DNA from: Neoconidiobolus thromboides FSU 785
Lineage: Eukaryota; Entomophthoromycota; Entomophthoromycetes; Entomophthorales; Neoconidiobolaceae
Assembly (NCBI GenBank): GCA_025603075.1
Contig: MU626339.1
Location: forward strand, 1-64,000
DNA: 64,000 nucleotides
Reading direction: 5' to 3'
Shown here in pieces: positions 22,128 through 32,014 of this stretch (position 1 is the stretch's first letter; each line of letters begins with the position of its first letter). The translations under genes were made by a program, and so were the position numbers. The notes under the pieces were generated by a model. The model did no database searches. It worked only from the letters and a program-made list of their open reading frames with translations, and was not told where the DNA came from.

Positions 22128-23864
22128 TTAAGCGTTATAATCTAATATAAGAGAGACGATGAAACTAGGTATATATACCTTCATTATCCAACTTTTCGTT
22201 AAAGAGCTTAATAAAAGACCGGAATGCACCAAATTGTTTTTTTTAACATTTAGAAATAATTTTTTTAGGATAAACACTAGAATCTGATTGATGGTAAAGT
22301 ATAGCTATTTCCAAGCCTAAGCAATAAAAAAAATGAGAGCCATAGATTATTTTATTGAAATTATTGGGTAATATACAATCATATCTTTTTTCGGTAAGTG
22401 CCAACAGCTTACATGATTTAATGCTACCTAAACCGACTTGGAAATAGTGTTCCATGAATAATAAAAAACTGTCTCCATTTCCAGACTTGATAACTTCGTA
22501 TATGAAAAAATTAACATGTAAATTAAGAACTAATTTGAATATTGCTAAGATGAGGTTTGATATAAAAATGTTATCTTCAATAGTGATATCATAGGTTATA
22601 TTCAATACCCCATTTTCAGTCTAAACTAAATTTTCAGAATAAATAATCTCACACCTTCTGTTAATTCGATCAGTTTTTTATAAATTTCCTTAGTGTCATA
22701 ATTTTCGTTTTGTAAAGCATCGTTGTTCCAAAATGTCGAGCTTTTCGGCTTGAATATGTAGTATAAAAGGTGGATGAACAAAGATTCTTTTTCTTTACAG
22801 GCTTATAAAATTATTATTGCTACAAAAATAAAGTTACTGTTATTGTTTTAATTATCGATATGATATGTTTATACAATTCTCTTAAATCTTTAATAAAAGT
22901 GATATCTAAAAATGACTCGTTGTTTGGATTGTGGGGCGGTTTGAAATGAAACAAAGAAGTTAATACATTTATTGATAAACAGTAAACCCAGGACTTTATA
23001 GTCTCAACTTTGGTTTTTGTTAACTTAGATGAATTCTTTAAAATATTTAAGTATGCAAACCTAAAATTTTCCCAATTCTGAAAAATTATACTTGTTATTA
23101 AAATTACTAAAAAATCGCATACTTAATAACTTCTGTGGATAACCAAAACACTTTAAATGCCCTTGAATCCCTCATTTCTATAAGCTCTAGTAACAACATA
23201 GTCTGTAGAACACTTAAACTTGGTTCTTTTCTTTTGCTTAAAAGTTTTCTAGCATTTTGATAATATGAACTATCATCTATATCTAACAATGATAAACACT
23301 CTAAATAATTGCAGATTTTTATACCAATTGTGCGTATTCCAGATATCAATGTTTGATTCCCTAAATCTTGACTATGAATGATGGATCATACCCTTAATTC
23401 ATGTAAAAAAGATTGTACTGAGTGGTGGTATTTGAAATAAATATCTAAAAGCTCTTGTTCTACTTCAAAAATTGAATTCATTAAACTTCATAAAATGAAA
23501 TGATTTGTTTACTTGTATTTTTCAACTTCAACGTTTGCGGGCTAAAGCAATGTCTTTTGACGGAGCCCGTTTTTATTTCTGGAATCTCATTATTAGGTTC
23601 TGTTGTCAGGATATAATTAGAGTTATTGCTTTCTAATGTATATTTTATGATATTTTTGTAATTTTCCAATAACTCTTCGATGTTGCACCATTTTTTATCA
23701 AGTCATTCAAAATCTTTAGCACCAATACCTCCAGCCGCCTCTTCTCCCTTTTAGCTTAAGTATTGACAATGCACCCCAACTTTGATACATCGACTACATA
23801 GGGAGCTTAAATTATACTTTTATTTACGCTTGTGGCAACTCATATAGCTTTCTTGTGTATGCAC
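22128..23864 (-). pseudogene. Dead Zn2Cys6 transcription factor paralogue (number 5)
   Basis: The gene is traceable over its whole length but broken throughout. The start codon is GTG in place of ATG (23862-23864). The zinc cluster reads ...MSCHKRK, then a TAA where paralogues have Gln, and the third Cys is Tyr. More stops follow at about residues 43 and 60. The second exon survives as IKICNYLECLSLLDIDDSSYYQ ... FWLSTEVIK (23107-23349), and part of the last exon as ILAIFKLVLNLHVNFF ... YGSHFFYCLGLEIAILYHQ (22243-22605). The end, around KSWIMKVYIPSFIV, is in yet another frame. It has diverged much more than the intact copies. Confidence 0.85.
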
Positions 23865-24717
23865 TCGGCTGTTTTTATTTTAAAGTGCTACTTCTTGACT
23901 ATTTCAAAAAAAGAAAATTTGCTAATTTACAAATTGATTTTAATAATTTACATTAGCTTTGATAGTGATAATAGATTGAAAGTAGTTCATTCAAAAAGTA
24001 AAATGCTACATTCTTTTAACGAGTGCTTTAGCAAACTTCAATTGCTTTATTTTTCTATGCTCTCTATAAATTATAGCATACCCTTATTCTATACTACTAT
24101 TTATCTTTATCATATTTTTTTTACTAATAAATTATTTTGTTAATCTGATAACTAGTATGTTTAATCATAAACTTTTCTAAAATAATATACTGCGCAAAGC
24201 AATTTGAAATGCTCTAATAACCAAATTCGGGAAGGAAAATGAGATACCAAGGAATAAACTGTTCTCCGAATTTAAGATTCAAGCATCGACATTGCAAACG
24301 TAGTCATTTTAAATATGATACTTTTATAGGAATACCATTTTTTGTTTCATTATATGGCGATGTTTTTTTTGGTTTCATTACTTTCTCCATTTTTTAAGCG
24401 CTATTTGAGCAGAAAGATTGTTAGTAAAGTTCTTAGACAAAAAAAATACATCCCCATATCATTGACATTTTTTATTAGTTATATGTTTAAAAATGGAGAA
24501 ATAAATGAAACCAAAAATATTTCATATATTTTTTATTTTACTATAAAACTCAATTTAAATAAACATTTCAATAAAACTGACAACTTCCCTTCATAAATAA
24601 CTAACTTTTAAAAATAAATTGCCCTTCTGCTCATCCCCCAGTATAAGGATACCACAATGCTCCTGTTTACTAGAGCATAACGATAATTGTATAACAATAT
24701 ACCAACTTCTGCTACCT
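23865..24717. other. Spacer between dead paralogue and paralogue 6
   Basis: Contains upstream-type duplicated text (24000-24260), a MITE at 24355-24456, and the downstream motif TCATCCCCCAGTATAAGGAT at 24631-24650. Confidence 0.5.
24355..24456 (-). mobile_element. MITE-like inverted-end element, copy 5
   Basis: Begins TGGCGATGTTTTTTTTGGTT, carries TTAAGCGCTATTTGAGCAGA and ends AAAAAATACATCCCCA, flanked by TA on both sides. Minus orientation. Confidence 0.8.
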
Positions 24718-26476
24718 TCAGGTATGATAATCTGGCGTAGGGGGAACAATAGAACTAGGTATATGTAATCTCATCATCTGGTTTTTGGTCAAGGGGTTTT
24801 TAATAAGAGGCCAAAATACACTAAATTCTTGCTGTTTAAGTAGACATAGATTGATAAATTTTTTTGAAGCTAAAGTGGGATCATCTTGATGGCATAGCAT
24901 AGCCACTTCCAACCCCAAACAATAACAAAAATGGGTCCCATAGATCACTTTACCAAGTTCTTTACCCACTATGGCAACATATCTTTCTTCTGAACGTGAT
25001 AATAAACTATACAATTCAATACTTCCCGATCGAGCTTTTAAATAATGCTCCATTGATAACAAGACATCAGCGTCATCCCCAAGCTCACTTACTTTATAAA
25101 CAAGATAATTAGCAAGCAAGTTGAAAGATGCTTTAAAACTAGCTAAAGTAAGGTTAGAAATGAAAGCGTAATCATCCATCTGTTTACAATCTTCTAAAGT
25201 CAGTACGATTTTCGAATCATATAAAAGGTCAAAGACATCTAATTTCATACTTTCAATTAATTGTATCAAATTCATATATACTTCTTTCGTATTATAGCTG
25301 CCACTTTGTAATACACTATTAACAAAAAAAGTGGATCTTTTGACTTTTACCATATGATGAAAAAAATGGATATAAATATATTCTTTTTCATATCGACTCT
25401 ATAGAAAACAAATAATGAATTTGATACTTAAATAACTGTCTTATCTTTTTTGAACTTACCGGTGTATTATAGCGATAAGTTTCTCCCAGGTTTCTAATAA
25501 ACCTATTTTCTAAAGGCGACTGATTGTTTCGAGTATGTGTTGGTTTCGAATAGAAAAGTGAAGTTAACATATCCAATGATAAACAATGAACCCAACATTT
25601 TATAGGCTCAATTTCGGCTTCTGTTAACTCAGATGGACTCTTTAAAACATTCAAGTTATGTAAACCTAAAATTTGTCCCATTCTAAAAAAATCATTAACT
25701 TATGTTATTAAAGCTATTTAAAAAAGCTGCATACTTAATAGCTTCCGCTGAAATACAAAATGCTCTAAATGGCCTTGAGTGTCCCATTTCCATAAACTCT
25801 AGCAATAACATGGCCTGTAAAACACTTAAACTTGGCTTTTTTTCTTTAGCTAATAATCTTCTAGTCCGTTGATAATAAGGGTTATCGTCAATTTCCAGTA
25901 ATGGTAATCTTTTTAAATAGTTGTGAATTTTTAAAGCAATCGTACATATTGCTGATATCAATGTTTGATCTCCTAAATCTTGATTATTGATAGTTGAACG
26001 TACTCGTGGCTCCCATAAAAATGGCAAAGCCGGATGGTGGTATTTAAAATAAATATCTATGAGCTCTAGCTCAATCCCTAAAATTTGTTTAATCTATGGT
26101 TAGTTATAAAAAAATCACTCTTACTTGTATTTGTCAACTCAATTGTTTGTGGGCTAGAGCTATATATTTTATCAGAGTCCATAGTTAGTTCTGGGATCTT
26201 ACCACTTGTTGTGATTGTCGAAATAGACGAATTGGAATTATTGCTTTCTGGTGGAGAGTTTATTATTGACTTGAAGTTTTCTACTAACTCTTCCATTTTA
26301 CTCCATTTTTTATCTAACCTCTCGATGTCTTTTGTATTAACATCTTCAACTACATCTTCTTTTCGATTTAAATACTGACAATCTACTCCAATTTTGATGC
26401 ATCGACTACATGGATAGCTTAAATCACACTTTTGTTTACGCTTATGACAGCTTATACAGCTCTTTTGAGGACGCAT
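24718..26476 (-). CDS. Zn2Cys6 transcription factor, paralogue 6 (four exons)
   Basis: Exons (minus) 26476-26125, 26077-25735, 25682-25460 and 25398-24718 give 532 residues. The zinc cluster is nearly identical to that of paralogue 4 (MRPQKSCISCHKRKQKC..., six Cys intact), with the linker LDKKWSKMEELVENFKS. Further on: RVRSTINNQDLGDQTLISA, HSRPFRAFCISAEAIK, GQILGLHNLNVLKSPSEL and CWVHCLSLDMLTSLF. The C-terminal exon is distinctive (FDLLYDSKIVLTLEDCKQM) but ends MMRLHIPSSIVPPTPDYHT as in the others. Its 5' third shares a 291-bp identical tract with paralogue 4, while the rest is moderately diverged. Confidence 0.85.
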
Positions 26477-27876
26477 TCGGTAGCTTTTTTGCTTTCTTTT
26501 TAAAAGTGTTAAAAGGATTTTTTTTGATAAGAAATTTAGTTTATTTGGAATTATTCCTTGGTTTTTATAATTGTTTATAATTAATTTCAGAATTGGGCAG
26601 AGACTAATAGGAGGTTTGTTTACCCGAAATGAAAAAAATAATAGTTTTGATGTTCCATGAATGGGTGCTTTAATGCAAATTAATATTTTAATATATGTTA
26701 GTTTAGTCTTATTGTATATTTTATTTTCATCATTTGTACATTATTGTATATAACTGCACTGTTTTTGTGGTTTTTTGGTAGCTAAATGTATTGTTTTTTA
26801 GTATTATTTTTAGTGATCTGATAATCGAAATGTTAATTATAATACTTCCTAAAATGGATGCTGCGAAGCATAGATTAAATTTTTCAGCTCTAATTTAAAT
26901 AGAAAACGATGGTATTATATCAAGAAGTGACTTATTATTTTAATATCAGCTTTTTAGATTTTAAACGTATCAATACTAATCATCATTTGACTAAATTTGT
27001 ATTTTTGTCTATAAATAATTTCAAAACTCAACAAGGAATTGAAAATTAACAATATTTAAACTAAACTCGATCAATAGGAATGACTAAATTAATATAAGTT
27101 AGCAAATATTTTTATTTTGGTAACTTTGCGTTTAAATTTAAAAAGATTTTTTCACCCTTATACTATATTCTTACAAATGAACTTGAATTATGAATTACTT
27201 TACAGGCAATTAGACACAACTAGCTTATGCTTTAGTAAGTAATTAATGTACTATTAAAACATATAATTTTAAATTTACAGCTGAAGCGACCATTTTAGTT
27301 TTGATGTACTGTTGTTGATAACTTGCTATTGTTTAGCTTTTCGAAAGTAACTTGGAAATAATAAGTTTCAGAAAACATGATAAATGATAATAGCACAAAC
27401 GATAAACTAATACTTATAAATGAGAGAGTCAGAAAATTATTCAAAATCATAAAGAATAAAGCAGCCCCAATAACAAATTGAAATCTCGACCAAAAATTTT
27501 ATTTATTGGATTAACGAAGCTCAAATTCTCATATTCAAAGTCTTGTCTAAAACTAATCAAAAAGACAGACAAGGTTCAACTTTGAATACCCAACTTAAAT
27601 TAAGCTGCAATGTTTGCAAATTCAAATGGTGAGAATATCTTTTAATGAGTATAAAACATTTTACACTAGATTTAAATTAAAATGCATATTGCCTTTTTAC
27701 TCAAAATGCTGCTTTAAGATTACGTTGGTGTTAATATCAGTGTCATATTACGTGTACGTTAGGGATGGTGATATAACCTTTGAGTCTTAAATTGAACACT
27801 AATATACATTTTATGAATCAAAAGTTGATGTAAAGAAACCTATGAGTTTTGTTTTATTTTATTTTACTAAATGATA

Positions 27877-27966
27877 TAGGTGTTTTTTTTAGCTTCACTT
27901 TTTCTTCTTTTAATTGCTATTTGAGCAGAAAAATTGTTAAAATTCCTAAACAAAAATACATCCACA
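27877..27966 (-). mobile_element. MITE-like inverted-end element, copy 6
   Basis: Begins TAGGTGTTTTTTTTAGCTTC and ends AACAAAAATACATCCACA; the core AATTGCTATTTGAGCAGAAA is preserved. Minus orientation, ends diverged. Confidence 0.7.
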
Positions 27967-28044
27967 TATCCTTTCTTTCTTTCTGCAAGTGTAATATAAA
28001 TTAAATACTCAAAATGAAATTTTGCAAAAAATTTAAATTCTATA

Positions 28045-28146
28045 TAAGGTTGTATTTTTGTGTTTGAGAATTTTACTAACAAATTTTCCGCTCAAATAGC
28101 GCTTAAAAGGTAAAAAAAGTAATAAAGCTAAAGAAAACATCCACCA
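28045..28146 (+). mobile_element. MITE-like inverted-end element, copy 7
   Basis: Begins TAAGGTTGTATTTTTGTG, contains CGCTCAAATAGCGCTTAAAA and ends AAAGAAAACATCCACCA. Plus orientation, inverted with respect to copy 6. Confidence 0.7.
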
Positions 28147-28591
28147 TATTGTTTTTATAAAATTAGATATGCTTAGCTTATAAGTTGGTAGATTTATGTA
28201 CTATTAAAGTATTTGATTCTAAATTTATAAAATAGGAATTAATACAATGCTTTATAAATAATATCTTATTGTTGTTAATTTAGTCTTTGCTTCAATAATT
28301 TAACTAAACTGACTATTTGAAAAATATGGGTAAATTTCATTATAGTAGATAATATTATTTATAACAATTAAATCTTTATTAGTGCACTTTTTATAAAAAA
28401 AATTAAAAATTACAAATACTCGAATATTAAAGACTTATAACTTATTTTTGTTGAATTTTACTTTAAATAATGTGTTACTTAAGGAAGAAATCTCCTAGCT
28501 CATAATACCTCTTCGTCTTATTAGTAAAGACTGTAAAAAGTTTTTAAATAATCTTTGGTCTATTTAAAAACTATACTCAAAAAAACAAAAG

Positions 28592-28690
28592 AGCATGGTA
28601 TTTTCTGTTTAAGATTTCTACTAACAATTTTCTATTTAACAGCGCTTAAAAAATGGAAAAGTAAATAAAACTAGAGAAGACATATTTACA
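28592..28690 (+). mobile_element. MITE-like inverted-end element, copy 8 (degenerate)
   Basis: Only the core is clear: TTTCTACTAACAATTTTCTA, AGCGCTTAAAAAATGGAAAA and a decayed AAGACATATTTA end. Plus orientation. Confidence 0.55.
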
Positions 28691-29959
28691 AATCTGTTTA
28701 AAAGAGCCCAAAATATTTTTAAAAGTTCTAATGATTTAATTTTTAAAATTAGAAAATAATAACTATCGTGTTATTATTATGTAATTTGGAAACAAAACCT
28801 TTTAGTCTAATAACAAATCTGGCAATAAATCTATACACCAATTTTTCTTATAAAAAACAGGAATTATATAAAAACCAAATACACAAACCAGCTATTTAGT
28901 TTTTTAATTTTCAAATATTTAATAAAATAAGTTCAAGTAGTACTTTTCAAATTTTGAAACAAAAGTGGTTTCATTATAAACTTTAATAAGCTCCTTAATT
29001 TTAAATATGTACTTTTATAATACTTTGTTCTCGTTTAGAGCACAATATAAAACAAATTAAAACTCAGTATTAAATGGTATTAGCATTATTAAAATACCAT
29101 ATACCTCATTTCATAACGTACACAATTTACCAAAGTACTTAGTTAATAATGATAATATCATAGATACGAATAAATACTCTAAAAAGGCTATTGCATGTAA
29201 ATGTTATTTTTTACTTTCTATCTTCTTAAAAAATCCATTAAAATCTACCTTTTTCTATACTATTCCATATCTGCTTTGCAATTGATTTGAATATCGTTGT
29301 AGGGTGCGAAAGAGTGCCAAATTAAGTATGTCTTAATCTTTATGAATCATAATGAAAGAGCTTAGGAAGAGCTAGTGAATTAGCAACGTGAAAGTTTTAA
29401 ATATTTTAAATTCCGTTGAATCCACAGCTATTTTCTCGGCATTAACTATTGACAATTTTTATAGCATCTAAAAGATCTAACCCTTAAATGTTGATTCCGC
29501 TTGAAAACAAGATTTTCAATGATTTGTAAAATTTTAGCTTGGTTTTTTTACCCCAGTTTATGACTTAGAATTTGTAGGGTGAAATATAAAAAAGCTATAG
29601 CTGTTGGAGCTCTATTATAACCTAATTTGTAGAGATTTTTAGATTCAGCTATTTTTCTGTTTGGTTTTTTAAGTACTTGATCCTTAGATTCCAACCAGAT
29701 TTATCTAAATTTTACTCTTAAATAATAGTTAAATAGGTCACAATAGAACTATAATAACTGTAAAACAAAACTAAAGAATAATAATGATTACAGTTTAAGA
29801 GTTTATAAACCAAGAAATTGAATAATAAGAACCTAGATATAGCCTTGGGTGGAGCTAAGCTAATCTATATTTAGACATGTTTTATTTATATCAGCAAATT
29901 TCAACCTTAATGTATAATGGTGCATAGTCAATATCTACACCTAATGCTAAGTCAAAGTG

Positions 29960-29967
29960 TATAAATA
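29960..29967 (+). promoter_or_regulatory. Possible TATA box of the 30020 ORF
   Basis: TATAAATA 60 bp before the ATG at 30020, in a region otherwise without such a match. Confidence 0.35.
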
Positions 29968-30019
29968 CAATGGAAAGTTAACTATTAAGGTTAAATTTTA
30001 GTTGTAAATAAAAATAAAA

Positions 30020-30469
30020 ATGAATTTTATAGAAAGTAATAACTATATTGCAAACGATCCGATTATATTATTTGGGAAATATAAAGAGAGTAAATTCGAT
30101 CATGTTAGACAAGCTTTAAAAAATTTAAAGCATCAAGCTTCAGACGAGTATCTTTATAAAAGAGGATGTTTAATTTTTGTGCCAAGTACTACTCCAAATA
30201 AACGAATCATGCCTAAAAAAAGGCAGTCTATCATATCACAAATTTCTATCGAATCTAAAGTTAGTAAAAAGGCAAGCTACTGTAATGATATTAAAGAGTC
30301 CAACCCCTTAATCAAAGGTTTCGATTCAAGGAAACAAGAATCTATTTCAGATTTTGATAAAATGATTAATCAGGGCTTTACTACTTCTTCAAATGAACCC
30401 CCTTGCTATACCCTTAAAATCACTTTAACTCCTCCCATTGCTAAAAATATTTGTGACTTCTCTCTTTAA
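30020..30469 (+). CDS. Hypothetical protein, 149 residues
   Basis: An intronless frame (MNFIESNNYIANDPIILFG ...) with a TATA-like box 60 bp upstream. The protein is basic in its middle (MPKKRQSIISQ, KVSKKASYC) and Ser-rich, with no signal peptide, membrane segment or recognised domain. Its codon pattern looks less AT-saturated than the surrounding noncoding DNA, which is the main reason to accept it. It stands alone between two gene-poor stretches. Could be a lineage-specific gene or a chance frame. Confidence 0.5.
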   Translation: MNFIESNNYIANDPIILFGKYKESKFDHVRQALKNLKHQASDEYLYKRGCLIFVPSTTPNKRIMPKKRQSIISQISIESKVSKKASYCNDIKESNPLIKGFDSRKQESISDFDKMINQGFTTSSNEPPCYTLKITLTPPIAKNICDFSL

Positions 30470-32014
30470 CTTTGGTATAGCTTATTTATTTGCTTTTAAT
30501 CGTTAATAAAATTAATAATATAATAAAAATTCGATTTTTTTTATGAAGCTATAATATCTATTTTGACATTAACACTGAATATTTTATTGTTTGGTATAGA
30601 TTTTATTTAATCCCTGTTATTTCTTCCATCTACCGAATTTGCTGAACTTTGTTATAGCCAATAGTACTAAGTGACAGATATGTACAGAATGAAATTTCAT
30701 TAAAGGGGGAAATATTTTTTTAAAAAGCAGGTATCAAACAAAATAAAATTGTATCTCAATATTAAACTCAGTTCATTAAAATTTTACAATTTGAATTTCA
30801 AAAAATACATAAATTCTATCAAAACTACTACTTATCGAATAGGATAATAGTTATCATACTCAACCTTAATAATGCTCAAACTAGAAGATGAACTATAAAG
30901 TTCATCTGATCAAAAAACTTACTTATGCGATCGTTAAGAATTGCTCTTGCCGATTTAGCGATTACCATAGTTAGAGCTTTCCTTTGGTCTTATAAAAAAC
31001 CTTAAAATCTACAAACTTTCCAAATTTCCTGCTAAACCTTAACTAAAATAAAGCATCTATTCACCCTCCTTCCAGTTTAATCCTTAAAGTAATAAGCTTG
31101 CAAAATTTAAATTAGCAATAACTGTAATTTTGATTGGCTGGCTATTTTATCATTTTTAAATTTCTAATTTTCTAAATAGACTATTTCTAATTTTTCATTA
31201 TAAATATTAGTATGATATTTAAATAGCATTATAAATGGTGGAAAATAAATACCTCTGTAATAATGGTATTTATACTATTTAATTAATGAATAGTATAGTA
31301 GTAGCTTTCTTGAGAAAAATAAAGAATACCAAACTTTACTACATTGACAAAATATTTTATTGTTTTTTCTATTTTTATAATTTAAGACTAAAGCCATTTA
31401 AAAAAAAAACCAATATTTAAAATTATTTATTGATAAGTGTTATAGGACTACAAAATAATATTTTTACTCATATTTTTTTGTATAGAACTTTAAAAAATTG
31501 TAACAGTCTTTAATATACACATACAAAATTGAAAAATGATTATTAAAAATGCTATAATTTCAATGAGTAATTGGCTAAGTGTCTACTTTTCGTTCATACT
31601 AATAAGAGTGCTTTAATAAACTAATTTTTTGTTTAAATTTGATTTATTTTTTGAAACATCCTTTGTTTATTTTTTTAAAAGAACATGCCAAAAAAGTTGC
31701 ATCTTAAATCATTAATAATGGTTTACTATAAATTATATTTAATAATAACAAAAAAACAATTTATTCACTTAAACTTTTTAATATTTTTAATTTCATAGTT
31801 ACTACAATTAACGAATAACCCTTTAATTTCTTGTACAAACAGTATGAATAAAATAGTAAATTGAGTATGAAGCCATTAGTACTCATGAAATAACATTACA
31901 AAACTAATTTTAATAAAGCCTAAAATAAGTCTATAGTAAAAAAAAACTAAAGAGGCTCAATTTAATCTTTTTATTCAAATATCGCTAGTTTCTATTCTAT
32001 TTTTAAAAAAGAAA
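30470..32014. other. Intergenic, AT-rich
   Basis: No gene, MITE copy or clear regulatory signal seen. Confidence 0.55.

Larger units (their letters stand above)
26477..30019. other. Long gene-free AT-rich stretch
   Basis: 3.5 kb upstream of paralogue 6 without a supportable gene. It contains three MITE copies (27877, 28045, 28592), the first two in opposite orientation and 78 bp apart, and at its right end a TATAAATA box for the 30020 ORF. Confidence 0.55.
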
